Origin: Spiroplasma endosymbiont of Asaphidion curtum
Lineage (GTDB): Bacteria; Bacillota_I; Bacilli_A; Mycoplasmatales; Nriv7
NCBI RefSeq assembly: GCF_964031085.1
Contig: NZ_OZ035001.1
Coordinates: 1 to 64,000 of the forward strand
DNA: 64,000 nt
Reading direction: 5' to 3'
A model generated the notes under the pieces. It did no database searches. It worked only from the letters and a program-made list of their open reading frames with translations, and was not told the origin of the DNA. The translations under genes were made by a program, and so were the position numbers. This document shows positions 40,959-53,332 of this stretch, piece after piece (within the stretch, counting starts at the first letter, position 1; each line of letters starts with the position of its first letter).

Positions 40959-43900
40959 GTGGAAAAAAGGAAGCTACAAGGTTTTAATCTTGGAAAACTC
41001 AAAAACTATTACATTCTTAAAAACGCTTTTAAATCAGTTTTAAGAAATAAGATTCAAATGATTGGGTTAGTCCTTTTAATAGTTTTAACGGCAGTTATTT
41101 TTACTTTAATGTATACGACAACACAAAGAATTAATAATTCTTATGAGAATTTTATTACTGCATCTAATTTGCATCATTTTGTTGTTGATTTAAGAAATAA
41201 AGATCGGATTCCGGGAAAAGAAGCTGATGAAACTGATGTTAATATTCAAAAGGCATTAGTTGAGAAAACTGCTTATGTTCAATGAGCAATGGAAAAAGTA
41301 AGACTTGCTAATGAAACAAATAATAATTTTGTGTTTGCATATCGTGAAGGACGAATGGTTTCTCGTGTTATTGATAATAATGTAAGTTTGTTTAAAGTTA
41401 TTGCTTATGATATTCAAGATACAATTGATAAATTAGTTATTATGGAAGGTCGCAATATTGAAAATGAGCAGGAAGTGGTGTTATCACCTGAGTTTGCTAA
41501 TGAAAATAAATATCGTGTTGGTGATATTATTTGTTTACAGTCAAAACCGTGTGATGATAATAATCCTGATAATAATGTTTTAAAAATTGTTGGATTAGGA
41601 ACTTCTGTTGATTATATGTTTCCTCAACTTGATTTAACAACGCCAATTCCTAATCAAGCGCGTGAGGGTATGGCATTTGTTCATCCGCATCAATTAGGAC
41701 TTTTTAGTCCTAATAATACGCAATTAATTGAAAAAGGTATTAAGTGACAATATAATAAAGGTGTTGAAAAAATTTCGTTAACTGCTGAAGTTGATCGTGA
41801 AGGATATTTTGTTGCTCAGTGAGGTGCTGGTAGTGAACAAAATATTTCCTTAATTCAAAAACAATTACAAGATTATTTTCTTAGTAATGATAGTAATAAT
41901 GATTTTGTATTTGCGGTTAATGATGCCAATTATCCTGAATATGATTTTAGTGGTCGTGTTAATACGCTAAAAACAATTTTGGTTGCTTATCAAATTATGG
42001 CAATTGCTTTGTTATTAATGGTGCTTATCATTGCAGGATTTGTGATTGCATTAGTAACAAAAAAACGAGTTCAAAATTCTCGTACGCAAATTGGAGTTTT
42101 AAAAAGTTTAGGTTATTCTTCATTTAGTATTGCCCAAGGGTTTTTAGTATATCCATTAATTGCTGCTATTGTTGGGGGAATTATTGGATATTTAGTTGGT
42201 ATTTGTTTACAAATTCCTATTATAAGTGTATTTAATTGATATTTTACGTTTCCATTAGGGAAATTTAGTTTTAATTGGTTATCATTATTGTTTTCAATTG
42301 GCGGAACTTTTCTTTTATTAGGTTTAATAACAATTGTGGCCTCAATTTGATATATTAAAGGTAGTCCTTTGAAATTATTGCATCCCGAAGAAAATATGGG
42401 GGCAACGATTTTAACAAGATGATTTAATTATTTAAATCGTGGCAAACGATTTACAACGCGGTTTCGTTGAGCAGTTTTTTCAAAATCAATTACGAAGATG
42501 TTAACAGTAATGATTACAATGGTTTCAGCAACATTATTATTAACATTTTCAATTACAGGACCAAAAGCTTTACAAGATATGCGAACTGCAACTTATAAGG
42601 AAATTAACTATGAATCAATTACTGAATATGAAACTCCGGTTTGAAATTCAATGCTTTCATCGTATGGTGTTTATAATCCAAAAATTAAAAATAATCAACA
42701 AGGGATTGATGGTGATCTTTATTCACCAAAATTAATGGTTGAAGAGGAAATCAAGCCGAATGTAAAACGATATCGTCCGATATGGTCAGAATTAGTAAAG
42801 CTCGCAACTTTAAATTATCGTCTTTTTGATTTAAATTTTTACCTTAATTCAATTTTAACGAAGTTAGAACCAACAGCTGAATTAACGCCATTTAAAAATA
42901 TTACTTGCATGCTGGCGGTTGATGGTTGGAAAGAAAAAACAAAAGCCGAGCAGGCAAAATATGCAATTACTGATTGTATCATTATTGGTACCACAAAAAA
43001 GTCGCCTTATTTTGTTCGTAGTAAGTTATCATCATTAGAATTAACTTTAAGAAAAATTGAAGTTAGTTTAGCAATTGATATTTTGCAGTCAGGAGATTTA
43101 ATGAATCCTACTGCAGAATTTACTAATGGTAATCCGTTAACTTTACAAGAAAATAATGTCTTTATTGATGAAATGAATGTTGTTGCTACTAATGATGCTG
43201 ATTATAAAAAACGCTATGATGTGGTGTTAAAAATTTATGAAGAAATTAAAAAGCGACTTAATAATGGTCAAAGTGCTAAGCCAAGTAAAGATGATGAACA
43301 ATGAAATCGGTATTTAAATAAGGTGATAATAAAACTGAAAGCAATTGCTAATGATTTAGGACTTACTAAAACATTTAATATTCAATTTGGATTGACGCCC
43401 TATAATCCTGATGAAGATGAGTTAGCAACTTATTTTAAACCTAATATTGAAAAAATTTCTCGTGGTAATATTACTTATGAAAATAAAAAAATGTTAAAGC
43501 TTAAAGCTTATGGTATTGAACGAAGTAGTAAAATGAATCTTTTGTTAGATAAAGATAATAATAATCTTTTAGAAGTAATGTATGAAAATCATTCACTTAA
43601 TGCGGAAATTGTTTCTGTAGTTATTAATCAAACTATTGCTAAACATTTGCAAATTAATCAAGGTGACATTTTAGATATTAATCCTAATAAGCAATCATTA
43701 TATTCTAAAGCTGCCACAGCTGATAATAAGATTGTTGACCTTAAAAAATGGAATCTAAAAGAATTAAGTATTGGTTTCCAAGAAGTGATAAATAGTGATA
43801 TTGCAGAACAAATAGAATTGTATCGTTCAATGGGGGATGTCCCTTCAAAAATGTATCAGAAAATTACTAATGGTGATGTTTATATTAAAACTGAAGATAA

Positions 43901-44798
43901 TCAAAATCAAAAAATGCGCGTTATTGGTATCCAAGAGGGTTATGGTGACCCTAAAATGTTTTTACCTAAATATGATGCTGATGTGATGATGGGTTATATT
44001 GAAAAAGGTAAAAGTTGAGAGCTTTCAGAACATTATCAGAAAATTAAAGATGTATTTCAAGAAGTTACTCAGTTTGTTAATGATACAATGCCAAAATTTA
44101 AGCAAAGATTTCCTAATATGACTTATAATGAGGCTGTGCAGGCGATGTTTCCTTTGTTTAATGCTAAATTTTCATTAAATAAAAATATTATTGATATTAC
44201 TGATAGTATTAGTGTGGCACAAATGTATGGTGATTTTACGCAGTTAACATTAAATGGTATGGTAACTAAGGTAACTAAGGATAAGATTTCTGGTGATTTA
44301 GTTCAAAAGTATATTGGATTAGGACAAGGAGCAATTGCTTTTGCAATGCCGATTGCAACACATCAATCGGCATTTGATGAAATTAAAGGTATTGCTGATT
44401 CAATATTATGGGCTTTTATGATGATTTCTTTATTAATATCATTTGTGATAATTTTAATTACTTCTAATATAATTATTACCGAAAATAGTCGGTTAATTGC
44501 AACAATGAAAGTTATTGGTTATAGTGATTATAAAATTAATTGACTAACATTAGGAATGTATTTACCTATTGTGTTTATTTCTTTTGTTATTGGTTTTCCT
44601 GCGGCGTGGGTAATTATGAATCAGTTGGTTAATTATTTAGCGTTAAATTCAACTTGAGTTATGCCATTTTACTTTAATTGAGGACTAATCTTTGCAGTTT
44701 TAGCGATTATTTTAACAATTTATGCGATTACATTTGTTGTTGGTTGATTTATTTTAAAACGCGTCAATCCAATTGAAGCTTTAAAAATAAATGATTAA
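40959..44798 (+). CDS. Giant FtsX-like ABC transporter permease, 1279 aa
   Basis: Continuous frame with many TGA=Trp codons. An N-terminal membrane helix (IGLVLLIVLTAVIFTLMY) is followed by a large extracellular region. Next come helices near residues 345-420 (LLLMVLIIAGFVIALVT), a second helix and soluble repeat (from about 500, SITKMLTVMITMVSATLLL), and a C-terminal four-helix FtsX bundle with VKVIGYSDYKIN-like ATMKVIGYSDYKINW. The layout is that of MacB/FtsX exporters but with very large outside loops, as seen in mollicutes. The start GTG 40959 has AAGGAG at 40946; an ATG at 40902 is in frame but has no RBS. Intact, unlike the first permease. Confidence 0.87.
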
Positions 44799-44835
44799 TT
44801 AAAGTATTTAAATTAATTGCAGATAATTGTATAAT

Positions 44836-44881
44836 AGACTTCTTGCATTACTTATTAAAATAATTACAAATTATTTGTAAA
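44836..44881 (-). mobile_element. IS5-like right-end fragment
   Basis: AGACTTCTTGCATTACTTAT and some further bases, reverse of the IS5-like right end, directly joined to IS30 copy C. No matching other end nearby. Confidence 0.75.
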
Positions 44882-45963
44882 GCTGAATTATACTTGTAAG
44901 TGCAAGTAAATAAAATTGCAAAAAATCTCATATAAAAATTTCATGATGCTAAGTTTATTTTAGAAAAAACAAAGCAAGGAGTTTTTATATGGGTTACAAA
45001 CATCTTGGCATATATGAAAGAATTTATATTGAGAATCAATTGAAGTTTAAAGTAAAAATTAGTGAAATAGCTAAAAATCTTAATCGAAGTATTAGTACTA
45101 TTATTCGAGAAGTCAATAGAAATAAAGATAGTAATCATTATTTTTCATTAATTGCACAAAATAAAGCAGAAAACAGAAAACAATCACATGTTTATTTTCA
45201 TAAGTTTAAAAATAGAGAATTAGTAAAATATGTACAACAAAAATTACTATTAGGTTGATCGCCTGAACAAATTTATGGCAGAATTAAAAATTTTCATAAA
45301 GAATGAATTATTAGTTTTAAAACAATTTACAATTGAATTTATTCTGGATTACTTGAAAAAGTTACTAATAAAAATTTAAGAAGAAAAGGTAAGAAACGAA
45401 AATCTCAAGAAAATCGCGGTAAATTTAATGGTAAATCAATTAAAGAACGAAATATTAATGTTAATAATCGTATAACTGTTGGTCATTGAGAAGGTGATAC
45501 TGTAGTATCATCACGAGGTAAAAGTAAATCATGTTTAATAACTTTAGTTGAAAGAACATCAAGATTTACTTTAGCAATGTTAGTTGAAAATAGAACTACT
45601 AAAGTTGTTAACGAAAACATTAGCCATTATTTATCAATTCTTCCAAATAATCTTGTTAAGACTATAACATTTGATAGGGGTAAAGAATTTTCTAATTGAC
45701 AACAACTTGAAAAAAATTTAAATGTGAAAATTTATTTTGCTAATGCGTATTCGCCTTGACAAAGAGGTACTAATGAAAATACTAATGGTTTAATTAGAGA
45801 AAAATTTCCTAAAAAATTTAATTTTTCAAATACTACTAAAAATGCAGTTCATAAATTTATATTGTCTTTAAACCAAAGACCAAGAAAAATACTAAATTAT
45901 CTTTCACCAATCGAATATTTGGTTAGAAAAATAATTTAGTTGCACTTAACTTTACAATTTGGC
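44882..45963 (+). mobile_element. IS30-like element copy C
   Basis: Full 1082 bp. No matching 4-bp duplication: the left flank is an IS5-like end and the right flank an oxidoreductase gene, so the left neighbour was changed by recombination or deletion. Confidence 0.92.
44989..45939 (+). CDS. IS30-family transposase (copy C)
   Basis: 316 residues, intact with TGA=Trp, in the + direction. Helix-turn-helix (LGIYERIYIENQLKFKVK), conserved GWSPEQIYGRI and the DDE residues are all present. Lies between the ABC permease and a truncated oxidoreductase; the latter lacks its own start, so the IS could supply transcription into it. Confidence 0.92.
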
Positions 45964-47031
45964 ACAATTTGTAATCAAGTAACTTCAGAGATAGTTACTA
46001 AGCAATATGATAATTTAGTTATTGCTACTGGGGCAATACCAATTGTTCCTAAATTTGAAAATGACCATTTAGGAAATATTTTTACAGCCGTTAGTAAAGA
46101 AGATGCTTACAATATTAGAAAACAAGTTAAGGATAAACAAAAAATTGCTATTATTGGTGGTGGTTTTATTGGTTTGGAACTTATTGAAGCATTTAGTCAT
46201 TTGCAGAAAGAAGTTGTTCTTATTGAAACTTTAGAACGAGTTGCTGCTAAAGCTTTTGATGTTGAGATTACTACTATAATACAAGAATATTTATTTGCAA
46301 AAACTGTTCAAGTGCATTGTTCAAAAAAGTTATTAGGTTTTCAAGGAGAAAATGATGTTCAAGCAATTGTATTAGCAAATAATGAAATTATTGCTACTGA
46401 TTTAGTAGTTTTAGCGCTTGGATTTCGTCCTCATACGCAATTATTTAAGGATGCCGATTTAGAAATGTTGGATAATGGGGCAATTGTTATTGATCATCAA
46501 GGAAAGACTAATATTGCTAATGTTTATAGTGTTGGTGATTGTGCAACAATTACTAATTTAGTAACTAAAAAACAATCATATCTTCCTTTAGCAACAACAG
46601 CAGTTAAATTAGCTCGCGTTATTGCTAATGTTATTGCCAATCTTGATGATCGTTTAGAAGCAACTTTAGGGAGTTCTATTTTACAAATTATAGATTTGCA
46701 AGTTGCCCGAACTGGATTGAGTGAATGAGAAGCAAAAGCAATGAATTTTAACTATCAAACAATTATGATTGATGATTATGATTTGCCAGGTTATATGTCA
46801 AAGCGGATGCCTTTAAAATTAAAATTGCTTTATGAAGTTGATTCATTAAAATTATTAGGAGCACAAATTGTTGGTTATAATAAAGCAGTTTTAAGAATTA
46901 ATGCTTTAGCAGTTGCGATTTGAAAGCAAATGACATTACCAGAAATTGCGAAGTTAGATTTGGTATATGCACCACCTTTTGGACGCACTAGTGATATAAT
47001 TCATATTGGCGCTAGTAAAATTAAGAAATAA
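45964..47031 (+). pseudogene. FAD/NAD-dependent oxidoreductase (NADH oxidase / CoA-disulfide reductase type), 5' truncated
   Basis: The remaining 355 codons hold the NAD-binding motif KIAIIGGGFIGLELIEAF, the second FAD motif NVYSVGDCATI and the C-terminal dimerisation domain with LDLVYAPPFGR. The N-terminal FAD-binding GxGxxG domain and active-site Cys region (about 100 residues) are missing because IS30 copy C ends here. TGA codons are Trp. Such enzymes use O2 to regenerate NAD in spiroplasmas. As it stands it should be inactive. Confidence 0.88.
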
Positions 47032-47050
47032 CTAAAGGAGAAGTTAATTT

Positions 47051-48548
<1,498 letters not shown>

Positions 48549-48550
<2 letters not shown>

Positions 48551-48588
48551 AAAGAGTAAGGAATTTAAATTCCTTACTCTTTTTTGTT
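48549..48588 (+). terminator. Intrinsic terminator of lysS
   Basis: AAAGAGTAAGGAATTT / AAATTCCTTACTCTTT hairpin followed by a T run. It also separates lysS from the convergent nrdJ remnant. Confidence 0.92.
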
Positions 48589-48600
48589 AATTCTAAGATG

Positions 48601-49614
48601 TTATAACCCACATTGCAGTTGAGTACTGCAATTATCGCAGGGTATTGCATCCTCCTGCTTCAACGATGTTGCCTTCATTGCAAAAAAAGTACACAGGTCG
48701 CGGATATTAGTTCCACGGATGTGGTCCTTTGTTTAATACCGCGGTATTGGTTTATAAGAAAGACATTGTTAGGGGATGGGGTATTAGTATTAGTGACAAT
48801 GGTTGCTTCTAATGGCGAGAGACCTAGTTGTTCTTGGATTGGTTCGCTGTCATCAGTTAGGGATAGCACTTGGGCGTTTCTTGAACCATCAACATAAACA
48901 GTACCACCTTTGGCACTGTTTTTGTATAAGCGCATATATAGTTTTTCCACATTTTTAACGGTATATCCAACAGGGGCATTAACGGTTTTGGAAATTGATG
49001 AGTCGACTCAGCGTTGAATAATACATTAGACTTGGTACATAACTATAACATTTTGCACCTACCAAACTATAAAATTCACTTTCATCTTTATATTTATCTA
49101 ACATTTGTGCTTCATCTAGAAAATAATATTATCAAAATAGTAGATAAAATTGAGGGTTATGTACCAACCAAGTCTATTGTACATTAGCATGAGCAACGGG
49201 AGTTAGTTTCATCGCACTAATAAAAATATTAGGTAGGGGTTTATTAACATATTCTGGATGATATTTTAGTCATTCGTCAACGATTCTAACATTAACTTTA
49301 ATATTTTTACCAAGGCGACCACTCCGATAAAAGTTAAAAGCAAAGTATGGTTCTAAGCCAGTAGAAACACCAACCATTGTTCCGGTTGTTCCCGTAGGAG
49401 CGATAGTTAGTAAGTGGGAATTACGAATTCCATATTTTTTAATAGCATTACGAATTTTGAGGTTCATTTTTTTCATATAACCAGTATTAATAAAGGCGTT
49501 GTGGTCTTTTAAGAAGGGAAATGAACCCTTTTCTTTGGCAATATTTACTTATGTTAAATAAGCAGTTTTGGCTATTAATTGAAATATTTTGTTAACAATG
49601 CTATTTCCTTCAAT
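48601..49614 (-). pseudogene. nrdJ: Class II (B12-dependent) ribonucleotide reductase, C-terminal remnant
   Basis: The minus strand shows NSHLLTIAPTGTTGTMVGVS, then TGLEPYFAFNFYRSGRLGK, VAHANVQ, and after removal of a MITE CIIQRWVDSSISKTVNAPVG, then NSAKGGTVYVDGSRNAQVL, all typical of class II RNR (NrdJ), which makes dNTPs with adenosylcobalamin. The end has a Cys-rich tail (CDNCSTQLQCGL) in a shifted frame. Stop codons and shifts occur between the parts, and the IS5-like copy at 49615 removes everything upstream. Only about the last third remains. Dead gene. Confidence 0.85.
49028..49175. mobile_element. 144-bp-type MITE inside the nrdJ remnant
   Basis: 148 bp because of a 4-base ACCA duplication near the right end (GTACCAACCAAGTCT). 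ATT duplication at 49025-49027 and 49176-49178. Excision in silico restores the RNR frame. Confidence 0.88.
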
Positions 49615-50036
49615 AGACTTCTTGCATTACTTATTTATTAAACAAAATTCCTATAAAATATATTTAAAATAGAAATTATAAGGAATTTAAGATTATGAAA
49701 TTTGATAAATTTAATTTTATTAATGATAAAGAATTATTACGATTAACTGGAATAAAGCAAAGTACTTTTAATAAAATGTTAAATATTTTAAAAGAAGCTG
49801 AGTTAAAAAAGTTTAAAAGAGGTGGTAAAAATAATAAATTATCATTAGAAAATAGATTATTGATGACTTTATCATATTGACGAGAATATCGTACTTATTT
49901 TCATCTTGGTAAAAGTTTTGATATTAGTGAAGCTAGTTGTTATCGAAATATCAAGTGAATTGAAGATATTTTAATCAAACATCCTGATTTTCAACAACTT
50001 GCTGGTAAAAAAGCATTAATAAATGATTATTTTAAT

Positions 50037-51118
50037 GCTGAATTATACTTGTAAGTGCAAGTAAATAAAATTGCAAAAAATCTCATATAAAAATTTCATG
50101 ATGCTAAGTTTATTTTAGAAAAAACAAAGCAAGGAGTTTTTATATGGGTTACAAACATCTTGGCATATATGAAAGAATTTATATTGAGAATCAATTGAAG
50201 TTTAAAGTAAAAATTAGTGAAATAGCTAAAAATCTTAATCGAAGTATTAGTACTATTATTCGAGAAGTCAATAGAAATAAAGATAGTAATCATTATTTTT
50301 CATTAATTGCACAAAATAAAGCAGAAAACAGAAAACAATCACATGTTTATTTTCATAAGTTTAAAAATAGAGAATTAGTAAAATATGTACAACAAAAATT
50401 ACTATTAGGTTGATCGCCTGAACAAATTTATGGCAGAATTAAAAATTTTCATAAAGAATGAATTATTAGTTTTAAAACAATTTACAATTGAATTTATTCT
50501 GGATTACTTGAAAAAGTTACTAATAAAAATTTAAGAAGAAAAGGTAAGAAACGAAAATCTCAAGAAAATCGCGGTAAATTTAATGGTAAATCAATTAAAG
50601 AACGAAATATTAATGTTAATAATCGTATAACTGTTGGTCATTGAGAAGGTGATACTGTAGTATCATCACGAGGTAAAAGTAAATCATGTTTAATAACTTT
50701 AGTTGAAAGAACATCAAGATTTACTTTAGCAATGTTAGTTGAAAATAGAACTACTAAAGTTGTTAACGAAAACATTAGCCATTATTTATCAATTCTTCCA
50801 AATAATCTTGTTAAGACTATAACATTTGATAGGGGTAAAGAATTTTCTAATTGACAACAACTTGAAAAAAATTTAAATGTGAAAATTTATTTTGCTAATG
50901 CGTATTCGCCTTGACAAAGAGGTACTAATGAAAATACTAATGGTTTAATTAGAGAAAAATTTCCTAAAAAATTTAATTTTTCAAATACTACTAAAAATGC
51001 AGTTCATAAATTTATATTGTCTTTAAACCAAAGACCAAGAAAAATACTAAATTATCTTTCACCAATCGAATATTTGGTTAGAAAAATAATTTAGTTGCAC
51101 TTAACTTTACAATTTGGC
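50037..51118 (+). mobile_element. IS30-like element copy D
   Basis: Full 1082 bp within an IS5-like copy. The left junction (GATTATTTTAAT to GCTGAATT) is the same as in copy E, so both come from one earlier IS5::IS30 event. No 4-bp duplication. Confidence 0.9.
50144..51094 (+). CDS. IS30-family transposase (copy D)
   Basis: 316 residues, intact with TGA=Trp and all DDE motifs (HWEGDTV, TFDRGKEF, NENTNGLIRE). Nested in an IS5-like element; direction is the same as the host IS5 transposase. Confidence 0.92.
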
Positions 51119-51167
51119 ACTTATTAAAATAATTACAAATTATTTTAATAAGTAATGCAAGAAGTCT

Positions 51168-51239
51168 AATATTTGTGCTTCATCTAGAAAATAATATTAT
51201 CAAAATAGTAGATAAAATTAAAGGTTATGTACCAAGTCT
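51168..51239. mobile_element. 144-bp MITE, half copy
   Basis: The last about 72 bases of the MITE, ending TTATGTACCAAGTCT. The break is where the IS5-like right end begins, so an IS5-like element probably inserted in this MITE and the other half was lost by recombination. Confidence 0.8.
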
Positions 51240-51408
51240 ATTGTAAAATTAAATTTGTTGTTGCTCATAAACAGAATAAAAATAAATAATAGTATTATTA
51301 TGTTAAGAATTGTTATATAATTATTGTTGAATTAATAAATTCCCATATTAATTTCTTGTTCTGTTAAAAGAACCAATAAATATTTATTGTCCAGAGGAGG
51401 TTGAAACG

Positions 51409-51828
51409 ATGAATAAGTACGAAATTATGTATATTATTAATCCAGAATGTAAAGATATTAAAGCATTGCAAGAAAAGATGCATAATATTTTAAAACAAAC
51501 GGGAAAAGTTGAAAGTGTTACTGATTGAGGGTTAAGAGATTTAGCATATCCAATTAATCATAAAAATAAAGCTTATTATACAATATTAAAAGTTAAAGTT
51601 AATAAAGAAACAATTAATGAGTTTATGCGTGTTGCTAAAATTGAACAAGATATCTATCGTCATTTAATTATTAATCTTGATACTGAACAAAATCATAGTG
51701 ATAAAATGGTTGCTGAGTTAAAGTTAAATACTAATGAAAATGATGAGTGATCAAATCGTTATAGTGGTGAAAGAAGACAAAGACCTTATGTACCGCGTGA
51801 AACTTATAAAAAACCTGAAAATAAGTAA
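51409..51828 (+). CDS. rpsF: 30S ribosomal protein S6 (bS6)
   Basis: 139 residues, beginning MNKYEIMYIINPECKDI. The family core LRDLAYPINHKNKAYYTIL is clear, with TGA=Trp just before it. The C-terminal tail is extended and charged (SGERRQRPYVPRETYKK). A strong RBS GAGGAGG precedes ATG 51409. First gene of the rpsF-ssb-rpsR operon. Confidence 0.95.
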
Positions 51829-51852
51829 ATACAATAAAGGAATGAATATATT

Positions 51853-52380
51853 ATGTTAAATAAAGTAATTTTAATTGGCAGAATTACTAATGATTTAAAT
51901 TTACGGTCAGCAAAAAATAATAAATCATTTTTATATTTTACAATAGCGATTAATAATTTTAATAATCAAGCAGATTTTATTAGTTGTGTTGCTTGAGAAA
52001 AAGTGGCAGACTCAATGTATAATAATCTTCGTAAAGGTTCATTAGTAGCGGTTGAAGGTCGCATTCAATCAAGAAGACAAGAACAAAATGGTGTGCTAAC
52101 AACGATTACTGATGTTAGAGCGATTAGTGTTAAGTTTTTAGATTCAAGAGGTAGTGGTGCTGGGGTTGAAAATTCTCGAGATGCTTCGACACCGTCATTT
52201 GTTAATGATTATAGTTCTCCGGTCGAGAACCAAATTGATGATCAGGCATTTAATCTTGATAATATGAATTTTAATTTTGTTAATAACAATAATGGTATTG
52301 ATAATAATAAGCAAGAAGAAAATAACGAAGGAGCAAATTTAACATTTGATAATGATGATGCTATTGCGTGAGGAGAGTAA
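51853..52380 (+). CDS. ssb: Single-stranded DNA-binding protein
   Basis: 175 residues with an OB-fold: MLNKVILIGRITNDLNLRSA, then FISCVAWEKVADSMYNNLRK and GSLVAVEGRIQSRRQEQNG. The C-terminal half is Asn/Asp-rich and disordered. The tip DDAIAWGE is acidic but lacks the usual terminal DIPF/DLPF peptide that binds repair proteins. Two TGA codons encode Trp, one in the tip. Sits between rpsF and rpsR as in most Firmicutes. Confidence 0.95.
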
Positions 52381-52383
52381 ATT

Positions 52384-52620
52384 ATGGAAAATAAACGCGT
52401 AAATAAGTTTAAAAAGAGAAAAAAACCATGTTTTTTTACAAAAAATAAAATTAATTACATTAATTATAAAGATGTTGAAAAATTAAAAGAATATATTTCT
52501 GCTAATGGACAGATTTTAACAAGAAGAGTTAGTGGTAATTGTGCTTTCCATCAAAGAATGGTGGCAATGGCGATTAAAAGAGCAAGAACAGTGGCTTTAT
52601 TACCATATCTTGTAAAATAA
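52384..52620 (+). CDS. rpsR: 30S ribosomal protein S18 (bS18)
   Basis: 78 residues, very basic, with IDYKDVEKL-like INYKDVEKLKEYISANGQIL and RRVSGNCAFHQRMVAMAIKR, which binds 16S rRNA beside S6. Starts four bases after ssb. A terminator closes the operon. Confidence 0.96.
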   Translation: MENKRVNKFKKRKKPCFFTKNKINYINYKDVEKLKEYISANGQILTRRVSGNCAFHQRMVAMAIKRARTVALLPYLVK

Positions 52621-52632
52621 TTAGGGTTGATT

Positions 52633-52666
52633 AGCATACTTAATATTTGTATTAAGTATGCTTTTT
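52633..52666 (+). terminator. Terminator of rpsF-ssb-rpsR
   Basis: AGCATACTTAAT / ATTAAGTATGCT hairpin followed by a run of T. Confidence 0.9.
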
Positions 52667-52707
52667 GTATTACAATTAGTAAGTAATGTTAACATATTAT
52701 ATATAAT

Positions 52708-52851
52708 AGACTTGGCACATAACTATAACATTTTGCATTTACCAAACTATAAAATTCACTTTCATCTTTATATTTATCTAATATTTGTGCTTCATCTAGA
52801 AAATAATATTATCAAAATAGTAGATAAAATTGAGGGTTATGTACCAAGTCT
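52708..52851. mobile_element. 144-bp MITE upstream of rplI
   Basis: Complete with AAT duplication (52705-52707, 52852-52854). One end base differs (GACTTGGCACAT). It lies 35 bases before the rplI start, so it separates or replaces the rplI promoter. Confidence 0.9.
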
Positions 52852-52885
52852 AATGCAAAAAAATTGTGATGTGGAGTGTTATAAG

Positions 52886-53332
52886 GTGAAAGTAATTTTA
52901 TTGAAAAATTTAAAAAACTATGGTAAGAAAAACGATATTATTACCGTTGCTGATGGATATGCAAAAAACTATTTATTACCACAAAAAATAGCAATTGTGG
53001 CTTCAAGTCAAGCTTTAGTGCAGTTAGGAAAACAACAACAAAAATTTGATCATGAAGTTAATGAAAAAAAGCTTGAAAATGAAGCATTAAAATTAGAAAT
53101 TGAAAAGATAATTTTAAATTTTGATTTGAAAATTAATAAAGATAAGGTATTTGGAGCAATTACTAGTAAACAGATTATTGAAAAATTAAGTCAAGAGTAT
53201 AATATTCAATTAGATAAAAAACAGTTAGTTAATTATCAAAATATTAATACTATTGGTATTAATAATATTAGTATTAAATTATTTAATGATATTTTTACAA
53301 TTTTGAAAATTCAAGTTGTAGGTAAAAAGTAA
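52886..53332 (+). CDS. rplI: 50S ribosomal protein L9 (bL9)
   Basis: 148 residues, MKVILLKNLKNYGKKNDIIT then DGYAKNYLLPQKIAIVAS, the L9 N-terminal signature, followed by the long helix and C-terminal domain. Start GTG 52886 with TGGAG at 52872, nine bases upstream. Longer in-frame starts would run into the MITE. The stop overlaps the dnaB start (TAATG). Confidence 0.95.
   Translation: MKVILLKNLKNYGKKNDIITVADGYAKNYLLPQKIAIVASSQALVQLGKQQQKFDHEVNEKKLENEALKLEIEKIILNFDLKINKDKVFGAITSKQIIEKLSQEYNIQLDKKQLVNYQNINTIGINNISIKLFNDIFTILKIQVVGKK

Larger units (their letters stand above)
49615..51167 (+). mobile_element. IS5-like copy interrupted by IS30 copy D
   Basis: Left part 49615-50036 (left end and transposase N-terminus, ATG 49695), right part 51119-51167 (right end with an inverted repeat of itself). 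AAT on both outer sides (49612-49614, 51168-51170). The middle of the IS5 transposase is lost. Left host is nrdJ, right neighbour a MITE fragment. Confidence 0.8.

Noticed and set aside
48613..48897. 94-aa open frame on the plus strand after lysS
   Set aside because: It overlaps the nrdJ remnant on the other strand, which has clear family motifs, and it has no RBS.
48613..48960. GC-richer patch (about 48600-48960) as recent foreign DNA
   Set aside because: The patch codes for the C-terminal end of the decayed RNR gene on the minus strand; its composition is better explained by conserved Gly/Pro/Cys codons than by a separate island.
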